Source: an uncultured Lachnospiraceae bacterium
Lineage (GTDB): Bacteria > Bacillota > Clostridia > Lachnospirales > Lachnospiraceae
DNA length: 36,485 nucleotides
Assembly: GCA_910577655.1 (NCBI GenBank)
Contig: CAJTOW010000028.1
Location: forward strand, 1-36,485
Direction: 5' to 3'
The number at the start of each line of letters is the position of its first letter. Positions within the stretch are counted from its first letter, which is position 1. Shown here piece by piece: positions 1 through 8,672 of the stretch. A model generated the notes under the pieces. That model did not search any database and was not told the DNA's origin. It was given only the letters and a program-made list of their open reading frames with translations. Position numbers and translations under genes: made by a program.

Positions 1-80
1 CTACGCCGCGTTCATTTGGGCCAAATCTCCCACGAAGTGGAGCGCACAGCTACCGGAAAGCAATTTTCAGACACACTCTA
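1..80. repeat. 164-bp foldback repeat, copy A (right end only, cut by window edge)
   Basis: The first 80 bases match the right end of the 164-bp palindromic repeat found complete at 8673-8836, 25340-25503 and 35021-35184. They end in the inverted terminus AATTTTCAGACACACTCTA. Orientation is the same as copy B. The left part lies outside the window. Confidence 0.85.
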
Positions 81-180
81 GGGCCAGATATCTCTGGCAT
101 GTTACAATACCAAAGAGGAAGTAGATCAGCTGGCAGAGTATCTGGAACGGTTATGCAGGATGAAACTCTCCGTTCAATAA
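81..180 (+). pseudogene. C-terminal remnant of a class V aminotransferase / cysteine desulfurase-like gene
   Basis: The frame ending at the TAA at 178-180 reads QISLACYNTKEEVDQLAEYL and continues for ten more residues. This resembles the extreme C-terminus of fold-type I class V aminotransferases and cysteine desulfurases (consensus RISLgxYNTxEEvDxLvexL). Read upstream, the frame meets TAG at 79-81, exactly at the end of repeat copy A, so no more of the gene is present beside it. Inference: the 5' part was lost or displaced by the repeat or by a linked deletion. Only about 30 residues remain, so the family call is moderate and the substrate cannot be told. Confidence 0.45.
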
Positions 181-208
181 CACTATATAAATCCAGCAAA
201 AAAGAGAC

Positions 209-237
209 TTGTTGCCTCCGGGAAATTGCAGTATAAT
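209..237 (+). promoter_or_regulatory. Possible sigma-A promoter for the GGDEF/EAL gene
   Basis: A perfect -10 box TATAAT lies at 232-237, with a weak -35 TTGTTG at 209-214 and a 17-base spacer. It sits about 57 bases before the ATG at 294. Confidence 0.45.
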
Positions 238-293
238 AATCCGTAAGAGTACGGTGCAAGGGGGATTGCGCCGCAAAAGAGCGGAGGAAAGTT

Positions 294-2405
294 ATGGACC
301 ACAAGGATTTAAGACTGTATGATGAGATATCCCAGACAATCTATATTGCTGACAGGGAGAACTATGACCTGGTTTTTCTGAACCGGTGCGGCAGGCAGCG
401 TCTTGGAATCCAGAATGATCAGGAAGTATATGGGAAATGCTATAAGGTCCTCCAGGGGCTGGATGCGCCGTGCAGCTTCTGCAACAATAAAGATCTGAAA
501 GAAAATGAGGTATACAGCTGGAAATACTGGAATGAGAAGCTGAAGACAGAATTTCTGATCAATGACAGCCTGATCTGGCTGTGGGACAAGTGGTACCGCA
601 TGGAGATCGCGGTGGATATTCTGGAGATCGAGGAAGGCTATACCAAGGCCAAGGACGACCTCCATGCTGCCCAGGTGGTGGTGCAGTGTGTGAAGCGTCT
701 TACATCTCTGGACGACAGCATCCAGGAGGCGGTTGAGTATGTGCTGGCCCGGATCCTGGAGTATTACCATGGGTCCAGAAGCTATATTCTGGAGATTGAT
801 CCGGAGTGCCAGTGCATCCGCAATACCTATGAGGTCTGCGGGGAGGGCATGGTGCCGAAGAAGGATGCCCTTCAGCAGGTTTCTCTTCTGCTTCTCACCC
901 GGTGGGCGGAATATTTTGAGCGTGCCAAATATATCCATATTGAGGACCGGGAGGCCATTAAGGAGAGCTCCCATAGGCAGATCGAGTACCAGATCATGGT
1001 TACCCAGGATGCCCAGAGCCTTCTGGCGGTTCCGTTTTATATCAACGGAAAGATCCAGGGGATTCTGGGAGTCAGTGATCCGGCCTGCCGTAAGGAGGAT
1101 ACCCAGTTCCTTCTGAATCTGACTTACTTTGTGCTCAACGAGATCTCGCGCCGCAAGATGAGCGAGCAGCTTACAAGACTCAGCTATCACGACCTTCTGA
1201 CCAATCTGAATAACCGGAACCGCTACAATGAGACCATTGCCCGGTTTGAGCAGGAAGAGATGAAGAATGTGGGAGCCGCGTTCATTGATATGAATGGCCT
1301 GAAGTCCATCAATGATACATATGGGCATAGTGTGGGTGACCGGGCGATCCGCAATCTGGCGGATATTCTGATCCAGTGCTTTAAGGCGAAGGAGGTCTAC
1401 CGCATCAGCGGGGACGAGTTTGTGGTGATCCAGGAGAAGTGCACCAAGAGTGAGTTTACCAAACGGGTCCAGCATTTCCAGAAGTGTATCCAGAAGGATG
1501 ACGGAGAGCTGGCCACTGTGGGCTATGTCTGGAGAAGCGACCGGTGCAATCTCCCCCAGATGCTCAACGACGCGGAGCAGATCATGTATGCCGGCAAGCA
1601 AAGCTACTATGAGAAGCATTCCCGCAGGGGAGCCAAACAGCACCCGGCTATGCTGGGCAACCTGATCAGGGAACTGGAGCAGGATGTGTATACGGTGTAT
1701 TTCCAGCCCCAGATGAATGTCAAGTCAGGAAGGATCGAGCGGATCGAGGCTCTGGTCCGCAAGATTGATGAGGACGGCAATGTGGTGAATCCTTTTGACT
1801 TTATCCCGATCCTGGAGAATGCCAGCATTATCTCCAAGATTGATTTCTTTGTTCTGGAGAATGTATGCCGGAAGCTGAAGCAGTGGAAGGAGAAGGGGTA
1901 TCCTGTCATGCATGTGTCCATCAATGTATCCAGGGTGACCCTGGCTGAGGATGGCTTTGTGGCGCGGATCCTGGAGATCTGTGACCACTATCAGACGGAC
2001 AGAAGCTGTCTGGAGTTTGAGATCACAGAGTCAAGCCGGACTTTGCAGGAAAAACGGATGCTGGAGGTCGTAAGATCCTTAAAACGGGAGGGATTCTCCA
2101 TCGCCCTGGATGATATGGGCGCCGAGTATGGCTCCCTGGAGCTGATCATGATGAAGGAGGTTTCCATCGTCAAGCTGGACAGGAGCTTTGTCCAGAGGCT
2201 GCAGTTCACGGAGACTGAGGAGATATTCTTAAGCGGCCTGATCAATACCTGCCACCGCCTGGGCAAGGTATGTGTGGCCGAGGGCGTGGAGAACGAGCAG
2301 CAGAGACTCCTTCTGGAGCGGATGGGCTGCGAGTATATCCAGGGCTACTGGCTGGATAAGCCCATGCAGATGGAGGCCTTTGAGGAGAAATATCTGAAGA
2401 TATAG
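294..2405 (+). CDS. PAS-GAF-GGDEF-EAL cyclic-di-GMP signalling protein
   Basis: 703-residue cytoplasmic protein predicted to make and/or break cyclic di-GMP. Start ATG 294 follows CGGAGGA at 282-288. Residues 1-110 look like a PAS domain carrying the Cys cluster CYKVLQGLDAPCSFC, common in clostridial PAS proteins. Residues about 120-290 look GAF-like. The GGDEF domain follows (about 300-455), with signature SGDEF at 372-376 in place of GGDEF. The EAL domain begins near 465 with EAL at 485-487 and retains the metal and catalytic motifs SINVS, EFEITES, DD, VKLD, AEGVE and IQGY. Loop 6 is altered to DDMGAEYGSL from the usual DDFGxGYSSL. No membrane segment is visible. Domain identity is firm. 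Whether it is a cyclase, a phosphodiesterase or both cannot be decided from sequence. No cyclic-di-GMP riboswitch was recognised nearby. Confidence 0.93.
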   Translation: MDHKDLRLYDEISQTIYIADRENYDLVFLNRCGRQRLGIQNDQEVYGKCYKVLQGLDAPCSFCNNKDLKENEVYSWKYWNEKLKTEFLINDSLIWLWDKWYRMEIAVDILEIEEGYTKAKDDLHAAQVVVQCVKRLTSLDDSIQEAVEYVLARILEYYHGSRSYILEIDPECQCIRNTYEVCGEGMVPKKDALQQVSLLLLTRWAEYFERAKYIHIEDREAIKESSHRQIEYQIMVTQDAQSLLAVPFYINGKIQGILGVSDPACRKEDTQFLLNLTYFVLNEISRRKMSEQLTRLSYHDLLTNLNNRNRYNETIARFEQEEMKNVGAAFIDMNGLKSINDTYGHSVGDRAIRNLADILIQCFKAKEVYRISGDEFVVIQEKCTKSEFTKRVQHFQKCIQKDDGELATVGYVWRSDRCNLPQMLNDAEQIMYAGKQSYYEKHSRRGAKQHPAMLGNLIRELEQDVYTVYFQPQMNVKSGRIERIEALVRKIDEDGNVVNPFDFIPILENASIISKIDFFVLENVCRKLKQWKEKGYPVMHVSINVSRVTLAEDGFVARILEICDHYQTDRSCLEFEITESSRTLQEKRMLEVVRSLKREGFSIALDDMGAEYGSLELIMMKEVSIVKLDRSFVQRLQFTETEEIFLSGLINTCHRLGKVCVAEGVENEQQRLLLERMGCEYIQGYWLDKPMQMEAFEEKYLKI

Positions 2406-2464
2406 ATAGCATAGGGAACCGCTGGGGCAAGTTGTCGCGCAGACCATAGGCAAAGGTAGTGGCC

Positions 2465-2512
2465 AAAGGGCGTTGCGGAATCATCAAATGGGATGATAAC
2501 GCGATGCCCTTT
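2465..2512 (+). terminator. Long hairpin after the GGDEF/EAL gene, probable terminator
   Basis: AAAGGGCGTTGCG pairs with CGCGATGCCCTTT (with wobble pairs). A second inner stem ATCATC/GATGAT closes on the loop AAATGG. A short T run follows the right arm (CCCTTTTCC). It lies about 60 bases past the stop at 2405. The remaining gap to 2667 shows no convincing gene. Confidence 0.5.
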
Positions 2513-2666
2513 TCCATAGGGCCGCAAGGTCCGTGAGTGAGATGGAGCGTAGCGGAATCGAGCTGCACAGTGGACTCATGGTACAATATCCGCAGAAGCA
2601 AAAAGCAGTGCAGACATTTTGCATCATGCAACAGGATGCAGTTTTACACATTTCGGAGAAACAGGC

Positions 2667-4964
2667 ATGGATATACGTACATATAAGAAGCGGTTTATGG
2701 AAATGAGCAAAAGACAGCGTTGCCTTGTTCTGGTAGTACTGGATATCACGGTTATATGCCTGATTCTTTTCTTTGCTCTGGTGAAGGTGGAAAGGCGTAC
2801 CTCAGATCAGTACCGGACCCAGTACTATGACCAGTTTAAGACCAATCTGGACACCTTTTCCAATATAAAGGACAGTACGGACAACTTCTGTCGGGATTTA
2901 AAGCTGGCTTCCTCTATCCTGTCCTTCCTGGAAAACAGCGGCCCCAAGGATCTGGAGCGCTGTCTGGAGCAGGAGGATACCCGCATTGCGGAGGATGACC
3001 TTTTCATAAGCAACAGCAGAGGCTACACAGCCTACCGCCATCTGCGGAATATGGTCAATGTGAACCAGTATTACTCGGAGCTGGCGGTCTACAATCCACA
3101 GAGCGGTGTCTCGATCGCGGTCACAGAGGGAGGGCGCTATGGAGCTCTCTGCGTTTCCGAAGGAGAGCTGAAAAGGCTTCTGGGTATTGAGGGGACGCTG
3201 CAGACAGCCAGAGACGGGGATATAATCGTAGCAAAATCAGCGGAATATGCTGTTTCCCGCATGTATATCATACGGTCGGTGGGAGAGGAGGGGATCCTTC
3301 TGCTGTGCGGCCTGACCGAGAGGGCATGGATGGATTCGCTGCTCAATGATCACAGTGTTAGAAGCTACGAGACCATACAGATATGCTGCCGTTTTCAGAA
3401 TGATACCTGGCTGCTGCGCAAACAGCAGCCGGAGCTGTCCCAGCTTGGCATTGACTTTGAGAACCTGAATACAGAAAGTGCCGTGCAGACGATAGGCGAC
3501 TATGTCATCCTGAGTGTGAAGCAGGATACGCTTCCTCTTCTTCTGCTGGTGGTGGCAAGACGGGATACCACCTCGGGATTACTCAGCGAAAACTGGTTCC
3601 CCCTATTCCTGCTGGTGAATGTATTGTGGCTTGCCGTAGTGATAGAGATGTTCTGTTTTACATCCTCAACCGTATTCAGGCCTCTTGAAAAGATCAGCGA
3701 AGCCCTGCCTGCATGTCCTGACAGCCATGATGAGATGGAAACGATTTCCCAGGCGATTCTTCATTATAAAGAGGAAATCCAGCGGGACGAGGAATTGCTG
3801 GACAGGAAAAACCGTCAGCTGAGGATTGCCTATTTGACCCAGCTGATGGTAGGACAGTCTCTTTCTGTTACCCCAAAGCAGCTGGAAAAGCTGGGCATAC
3901 CGGATATGATGGTAAACTATGTGCTGGTGGTTCTGTATCCGGATGATGGCCGCTGGCTTTTAGAGCATGGCAGCACCAGGGAAGGCACATACCGCCAGAG
4001 TATCACAGTCACAACCCTCCAGGAGCTCTTTCGGAGACAGTTTCCGGAGTGTGATATGGAATTTTTGTTTTATGAAAAGAAGCTGCTTGTGATTCTCCCT
4101 GTCCGGGGAGAGACCGAGGAGGAGCTTGACGGGATCCATCAGGGAGTAGCAGGCTGTATCGCGGATGCAGAGGCCTCCATGCATAAACATTTCTGTCACG
4201 GGATCAGCAAGGTGGAAAGCGGACAGGAGCATCTGAGTCAGGCATACAGTCAGGCCAGAGTCCACGCAGGGATGCTGGAGGAAAAGGAAAGCGGGCGTAC
4301 AGAAGATATCCGTATGAACCGGCTGCTTAAACAGAATATGAATATGGCTGATCTGGTATATCTGGGGCGGTATGAGGAGGCATTTGGCTGCTTTAAGGAG
4401 ATGCTTCTGGCCGTTGCAGGCCAGAAAAGCAGGTATTTGCGGGAGCAGCAGCTGGGGGCTCTGCTGGAACTGACCTTCTGCACACTGACAGAGACGAGTC
4501 AGACCAATACCGTGCTTCTGGAAAATATGTATATGGATATAGGCAGGATGAAGACCCTGGAACATCCGGAAGAGCTTTTGCAGCAGTGGAAGCAGATCTT
4601 TGACCGGCTGCAGGAATACTACCAGAACAGGAAAGAACAGAAGCAGTATTCCAGGCAGTTTATGAAGCTTTACCAGTATATGGAGAAAAATTTCCGCAAT
4701 CCGGAGCTTTCCCTTTCTATGCTGGCAGAAATGTTTGATCTGAGTCTGCCGACACTTTCCCGTGAATTTCAGAAGAATCTGGGGCAGGGCTTTCTGGAGT
4801 GTCTGCATCATATGCGGATCGAGGCTGCAAAGTTTGAGATCGCCCATACAGACGCATCGTTAAAGGATATTGCCGTTTTTGTGGGATACAGCAATACCCT
4901 GACTATGACCCGCTCCTTTAAGAAATATACAGGAACGACCCCGGGAACTTTCAGGAAAAAATGA
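2667..4964 (+). CDS. Membrane-anchored AraC-family transcriptional regulator
   Basis: 765 residues from the ATG at 2667, chosen because CGGAGA at 2654-2659 precedes it. An in-frame ATG at 2619 has no ribosome site. A membrane segment near residues 18-40 (CLVLVVLDITVICLILFFAL) and a second near 300-320 (WFPLFLLVNVLWLAVVIEMF) bracket an extracellular sensor of roughly 260 residues. A cytoplasmic region with coiled-coil character follows. The last 100 residues form an AraC-type double helix-turn-helix (LSMLAEMFDLSLPTLSREF... IAVFVGYSNTLTMTRSFKKY). This layout is typical of clostridial regulators that sense an external ligand and control a neighbouring transporter. The TRAP transporter directly downstream is the likely target, but that is inference from position. 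Confidence 0.9.
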   Translation: MDIRTYKKRFMEMSKRQRCLVLVVLDITVICLILFFALVKVERRTSDQYRTQYYDQFKTNLDTFSNIKDSTDNFCRDLKLASSILSFLENSGPKDLERCLEQEDTRIAEDDLFISNSRGYTAYRHLRNMVNVNQYYSELAVYNPQSGVSIAVTEGGRYGALCVSEGELKRLLGIEGTLQTARDGDIIVAKSAEYAVSRMYIIRSVGEEGILLLCGLTERAWMDSLLNDHSVRSYETIQICCRFQNDTWLLRKQQPELSQLGIDFENLNTESAVQTIGDYVILSVKQDTLPLLLLVVARRDTTSGLLSENWFPLFLLVNVLWLAVVIEMFCFTSSTVFRPLEKISEALPACPDSHDEMETISQAILHYKEEIQRDEELLDRKNRQLRIAYLTQLMVGQSLSVTPKQLEKLGIPDMMVNYVLVVLYPDDGRWLLEHGSTREGTYRQSITVTTLQELFRRQFPECDMEFLFYEKKLLVILPVRGETEEELDGIHQGVAGCIADAEASMHKHFCHGISKVESGQEHLSQAYSQARVHAGMLEEKESGRTEDIRMNRLLKQNMNMADLVYLGRYEEAFGCFKEMLLAVAGQKSRYLREQQLGALLELTFCTLTETSQTNTVLLENMYMDIGRMKTLEHPEELLQQWKQIFDRLQEYYQNRKEQKQYSRQFMKLYQYMEKNFRNPELSLSMLAEMFDLSLPTLSREFQKNLGQGFLECLHHMRIEAAKFEIAHTDASLKDIAVFVGYSNTLTMTRSFKKYTGTTPGTFRKK

Positions 4965-5041
4965 CCAAAGCGCAGCGAATGCGTACACTTGTATGAATTG
5001 CTGCACATTTATATATATATGAGCAGATTTTTATGCGAAAC

Positions 5042-5074
5042 AAAAAGAGCTGATCGGATAGATTGGCTCTTTTT
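5042..5074 (+). terminator. Rho-independent terminator after the AraC-type gene
   Basis: AAAAAGAGC at 5042-5050 pairs perfectly with GCTCTTTTT at 5066-5074 around a 15-base loop, ending in a T run. It separates the regulator from the TRAP operon. Confidence 0.85.
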
Positions 5075-5447
5075 GCAGCTATCATTTTTTTTAACCATTT
5101 TGTTCTGCCAGATTTTTCACTTCTTCAAATGCTGAAAAAACTGATATTCCATGCTTCATCTTTTTCAAATCTGGACATTTTGCACAACAAAAAAGAAGAA
5201 AAAAAGGAAGAAAACGTTGAAAATAATGCATTGGTAGGACTTCTTGACTTTTTTTGCCCAGACCCATAGATTATAACTATCAGCCGCGGCAGATACCGGC
5301 GGCAAAGGACTGGCAGGGAGACCAGAAAGGAGGTTGGCATTCATTTAGCAACAATTTTTTCAGGCATATCTGGTGCACAGATTGTCTGAAAAGATAAGAG
5401 AGGAACAACAAAAACCAAAAAAGGAAAAAAGAGAGGAAAGATAAGTT
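5075..5447 (+). other. Leader region of the TRAP operon
   Basis: 373 bases without a convincing gene. The first part is AT- and A-rich. A promoter-like pair sits at 5244-5272. A strong ribosome-site-like AAAGGAGG at 5326-5333 is not followed by ATG, GTG or TTG at a usable distance, so no small gene is called. The dctP ribosome site GAGAGGAAAG directly precedes the ATG at 5448. Confidence 0.4.
5244..5272 (+). promoter_or_regulatory. Probable promoter of the TRAP operon
   Basis: -35 TTGACT at 5244-5249, 17-base spacer, weaker -10 TAGATT at 5267-5272. This implies a leader of about 170 bases before dctP. Confidence 0.4.
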
Positions 5448-6560
5448 ATGAAAAAAAGTTTTAGCAGAATGTTAGCAGCAACCATGTGTGTATTGACAGT
5501 TGCATCCGCAACAGCATGTTCATCCTCCTCCGCGCCGGCACCCACCAGTGCAGCAGCAGGTGAGTCTGCGGCAGCCAAAACAGAGACAGCAGCCGAATCC
5601 AAGGCAGAGCAGGCAGCTCCATCAGGAGCAGTGGAGTATTCCTTTGCCGTACATCACAGCGGAGCGGCTTCTCATCCCTATCAGCAGGGTTCGGAGTTCT
5701 GGAATGAAAAGCTGAAAGAGTATTCCAACGGCACCATGGAGCTGGATATTTACCCGGCAAACCAGCTGGCAGCAGGTTCCAAGTCTATAGAAGGAACCGC
5801 GGCAGGCAGCATTGATATCTTCATCGAGAATCCTATGAGTGTATCCAATGTAGTTCCCAGCTTTGATGCCCTGAACATGCCTTATCTGTTTGACAGCGCG
5901 GAGCAGGCCTTTGCCATGATGAATACGGACGAGTGTAAGATCTTTGCTGAGGACTGTGAAGCCCGCGGCATCAAGCTTCTGGGATACTGGTACAATGGCT
6001 GGCGCAATGTATCCAACTCCAAACGCCCCATTGAGAAGGTAGAGGACTTAAAGGGGCTTTCCATCCGTATTGCTGAGAGCCAGGTTTTTGCAGATATGAT
6101 GGAGGCTCTTGGTATGCAGGCAGTTCCTCTGGCCAACTCCGAGATATTCACCGCACTTCAGATGGGAACGGTTGACGGTCAGGAGAACCCGCAGAACAAC
6201 TACATCAACAACAAATATTTTGAGGTAAACCGTTACTTCTCCATGACCCGTCACGTATTCTCCGTAGAGCCGGTAGGCATGAACCTGGATCTGTGGAATT
6301 CCCTTACAGCCGAGCAGCAGGATGCGCTGATGAAGTCCTTCGACGAGGCGGCAGAGTACCAGATCGCACTTGCAAAGAAGACAGAGGAAGAGCAGCTGGA
6401 GCAGGTGCTTGCAGAAGGCGCTGATATCGAAGTAACGTATATTGACGATCTGTCAGGCTTCCAGGATGCAGTTGCAGGCGTATATGACAAGTACAGAACA
6501 ACTGATCTTGGACCCTATATCGAGGCGCTGGAAGCTGCCAAGGAAAAGGTAGGCAAGTAA
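5448..6560 (+). CDS. dctP: TRAP transporter substrate-binding lipoprotein (DctP family)
   Basis: 370 residues. The signal peptide ends in the lipobox ATAC with acceptor Cys24, followed by a Ser/Ala/Glu-rich linker to about residue 60. The protein is therefore anchored outside the membrane. Family marks are GYWYNGWRNVSNSKRPI, the ligand-pocket arginine region KGLSIRIAES, and GTVDGQENPQNN. DctP proteins bind a carboxylate through a conserved arginine and deliver it to the DctQM membrane unit, which is driven by an ion gradient. Substrate is unknown; TRAP systems carry C4-dicarboxylates, sugar acids, keto acids and others. It is first in an operon with dctQ and dctM, downstream of the AraC-type regulator. 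Confidence 0.93.
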   Translation: MKKSFSRMLAATMCVLTVASATACSSSSAPAPTSAAAGESAAAKTETAAESKAEQAAPSGAVEYSFAVHHSGAASHPYQQGSEFWNEKLKEYSNGTMELDIYPANQLAAGSKSIEGTAAGSIDIFIENPMSVSNVVPSFDALNMPYLFDSAEQAFAMMNTDECKIFAEDCEARGIKLLGYWYNGWRNVSNSKRPIEKVEDLKGLSIRIAESQVFADMMEALGMQAVPLANSEIFTALQMGTVDGQENPQNNYINNKYFEVNRYFSMTRHVFSVEPVGMNLDLWNSLTAEQQDALMKSFDEAAEYQIALAKKTEEEQLEQVLAEGADIEVTYIDDLSGFQDAVAGVYDKYRTTDLGPYIEALEAAKEKVGK

Positions 6561-6564
6561 TTCA

Positions 6565-6633
6565 CATAACAGACAGGCGGCAAATTGCCCCAGGGATTTT
6601 CCGGGACAAGAAACTGCCTGCCTGAACTGTAAC
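6565..6633. repeat. Degenerate relative of the AACAGTTCAG inverted-end element
   Basis: The left edge TAACAGACAGGCGGC and the right edge GCCTGCCTGAACTGTAAC resemble, imperfectly, the inverted ends of the 147-bp element at 17288-17434. No target duplication was found. The kinship is uncertain. Confidence 0.4.
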
Positions 6634-6637
6634 CAAT

Positions 6638-6669
6638 ATTTAAGCCGGGCTTCACCGCTCGGCTTAAAT
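6638..6669 (+). promoter_or_regulatory. Intra-operon hairpin between dctP and dctQ
   Basis: ATTTAAGCCG at 6638-6647 pairs perfectly with CGGCTTAAAT at 6660-6669. There is no T run. Such stems after a binding-protein gene often protect its mRNA or attenuate read-through, so that the binding protein is made in excess. That role is inferred here. Confidence 0.55.
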
Positions 6670-6761
6670 AGTACTCAGGGAAGCTTACAGAACCAGCCGC
6701 AAAGGCAGGTGTGGTGAGCTCCGGGAGTACAAAAATCTTTCAAGGAGGATGGAACAGTCTA

Positions 6762-7286
6762 ATGAAAGTATTCGATCAATTATTTAAGCTTTTGGATAAG
6801 CTTGCCTTTGCCGGCGCCGCTGTTTCCGTGGGAGGTATGCTGTTCTGCGTCACGCTGCAGGTTGTAGCCAGAATGACGGCGCTGTCTGCCAACTGGACCA
6901 CTGAGCTGAGCCAGTATTTCTTCCTCTGGGGAACAACCTTCGCCAGCTATATCGCCGCCAGGAGAGGGAAGCTGATTGGCGTGGAGCTGATCCAGAACAG
7001 CGTGGCGGCCCCCATAAAACGGGGCATGAAGTTCTTAAGCTGGGCCACCTGCGCATTCTTTTATGGTCTGGTTGTGTATTACTGTTTTGTGCAGCTTCCC
7101 CAGCTTATGGGACAGACCACACCGATCCTGAAATGGTCCATGGGCATAATCTATATTGTCATGATGGTGGGGATCTTTATGCTTACGGTTTACAGCGTCT
7201 ATATGGCCCTGGAGCAGCTGGTTAAAAAGCCTGAAGAAAGCACGAGGGAAAAGACAGTAGAAGAAATATTAGAGGAGGTAGAATAA
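6762..7286 (+). CDS. dctQ: TRAP transporter small membrane subunit (DctQ)
   Basis: 174 residues from the ATG at 6762, which follows AAGGAGG at 6742-6748 (a rather long 13-base spacing). The frame is open further upstream, but that stretch has no ribosome site. Four hydrophobic segments are visible, as expected for DctQ (for example AAVSVGGMLFCVTLQVVA and IIYIVMMVGIFMLTVYSVYM). The family-typical WTTELSQYFFLWGTTFASYI lies in the second segment. The tail is charged (EESTREKTVEEILEEVE) and runs directly into dctM with no gap. DctQ joins DctM in the membrane complex that receives ligand from DctP. Confidence 0.9.
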   Translation: MKVFDQLFKLLDKLAFAGAAVSVGGMLFCVTLQVVARMTALSANWTTELSQYFFLWGTTFASYIAARRGKLIGVELIQNSVAAPIKRGMKFLSWATCAFFYGLVVYYCFVQLPQLMGQTTPILKWSMGIIYIVMMVGIFMLTVYSVYMALEQLVKKPEESTREKTVEEILEEVE

Positions 7287-8576
7287 ATGGTACTCTGGCT
7301 ATTCGGTACATTCGCTGTGCTTCTGCTGATCGGCACACCCATCGCGGCAAGTCTGGGTCTGGCCGCAGTTGTCACCATCATCATGGGCGGAATACGTATG
7401 AACATGGTAGTGGTAGCACAGACACTGTTTGCAGGTATGACCTCTTATCAGCTCATGGCGATTCCGCTGTTTATTTTGTGCGGAAACCTTATGGGAGACG
7501 GTGGACTCAGCAAAAGGCTGGTTGACTTTATTAATCTTTTCTTCCGCCGCTTCAAGGGAGGAATGGCGTATGTAACCATCGCCGCCAGCGCTTTCTTTGC
7601 GGCGATCTCCGGTTCCTCTCCGGCCACCACTGCGGCAATCGGAGGTATCATGGCTCCGGAAATGCAGAAGAATGGTTATGACGAGGATTTCAGTCTGGCC
7701 ACGGCGGCAGCGGCAGGCACCCTGGGTCAGATCATCCCCCCAAGCGTCGGTATGGTATCCTATGCCGTTCTGGCAGAGGTTTCTGTGGGAACTCTGTTTT
7801 TGACCGGCTTCGGACCGGGCCTTTTGATGACGGTTTTGATGATGGCCTATGCCCATATGTATGTGAAAAAGCATAATATCACCGTACAGGCAGAAAAGGT
7901 TACAGCCAAAGAAGCTGTCTCAACTTTCTTTGGAAGTATCTGGGCGCTGATTATGCCGTTGATTATTCTGGGAGGTATTTACAGTGGTCTCTTTACACCC
8001 ACAGAAAGTGGTGCCATCGCATGTGTATATGGTCTGGTCTGCGGAAAGTGGATCTACAAGAACCTGAAATGGAGCGATATTCCAAGGATTCTGGTCAATA
8101 CAGCAGTAGGTGCAGGTACCATCATGCTGGTCCTGGGCAGTGTCCAGTGTTTCAGCGTCGTCCTTACCAGAGGACATATTCCCCAGATTGTTGCAGACGC
8201 TATGCTGAGTGTTACTACTAATAAATATGTCCTGCTTCTTCTGTTCAATATCCTGCTTTTATTTGCCGGTATGTTCCTGAATGCGGTTTCAGCCATCGCC
8301 CTTTTCACACCGATCCTTCTTCCGGTACTGAAAAGTGTTGGGGTGGATCCCTATCTTGTAGGCATTATCATGATCGTGAACCTGGGGATCGGCATGATCA
8401 CACCGCCGGTTGGCAACTGTCTGTATGTGGCCTGCGGTATGAGTAAAAAGATGACCTTTGAGCAGATTTCCAAGGCATGTATGCCATACATCATTGCACT
8501 GGCAATCGCCCTTCTTCTGATCACCTACGTGGAACCCATCGCCATGGGGCTTGTATGGCTTCTTGGAGCAAAATAA
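7287..8576 (+). CDS. dctM: TRAP transporter large membrane subunit (DctM)
   Basis: 429 residues, very hydrophobic, matching the usual DctM length (about 430) and topology. The start ATG 7287 directly follows the dctQ stop, with GAGGAGG just upstream inside the dctQ end. Family features include FFAAISGSSPATTAAIGGIMAPEM and GQIIPPSVGMVSYAVLAEVSVG, plus the repeated half near the C-terminus with NLGIGMITPPVGNCLYVACG. It forms the ion-coupled transport channel. The complete dctPQM order with no frame damage suggests a working transporter. Confidence 0.95.
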   Translation: MVLWLFGTFAVLLLIGTPIAASLGLAAVVTIIMGGIRMNMVVVAQTLFAGMTSYQLMAIPLFILCGNLMGDGGLSKRLVDFINLFFRRFKGGMAYVTIAASAFFAAISGSSPATTAAIGGIMAPEMQKNGYDEDFSLATAAAAGTLGQIIPPSVGMVSYAVLAEVSVGTLFLTGFGPGLLMTVLMMAYAHMYVKKHNITVQAEKVTAKEAVSTFFGSIWALIMPLIILGGIYSGLFTPTESGAIACVYGLVCGKWIYKNLKWSDIPRILVNTAVGAGTIMLVLGSVQCFSVVLTRGHIPQIVADAMLSVTTNKYVLLLLFNILLLFAGMFLNAVSAIALFTPILLPVLKSVGVDPYLVGIIMIVNLGIGMITPPVGNCLYVACGMSKKMTFEQISKACMPYIIALAIALLLITYVEPIAMGLVWLLGAK

Positions 8577-8580
8577 CGAT

Positions 8581-8625
8581 AAAAAAGAACGAATTCGGAG
8601 ATAAAAACCGGAAACGTTCTTTTTT
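8581..8625. terminator. Terminator after the TRAP operon, probably bidirectional
   Basis: AAAAAAGAACG at 8581-8591 pairs with CGTTCTTTTTT at 8615-8625. T runs occur in both directions, so it can end both the TRAP operon and the minus-strand ATPase transcript. Confidence 0.8.
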
Positions 8626-8672
8626 CGTAACAGCTCGGATATTCCCCGGGCTGTTACCTTTTTTCCTGGGTC

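Noticed and set aside
309..1643. 444-codon minus-strand frame opposite the GGDEF/EAL gene
   Set aside because: Leu/His-rich antisense shadow without a ribosome site. The plus-strand protein has clear catalytic motifs.
2406..2666. Cyclic-di-GMP riboswitch beside the GGDEF/EAL gene
   Set aside because: No GEMM-type core or receptor loop pattern was recognised; only a terminator-like hairpin is present.
5063..5269. 68-codon plus-strand frame in the TRAP operon leader
   Set aside because: No ribosome site, starts inside a terminator hairpin, low-complexity Lys/Glu stretch, and overlaps the promoter.
6711..6761. Upstream in-frame start for dctQ
   Set aside because: The strong AAGGAGG lies after it and serves the ATG at 6762, which gives the family's usual N-terminus.
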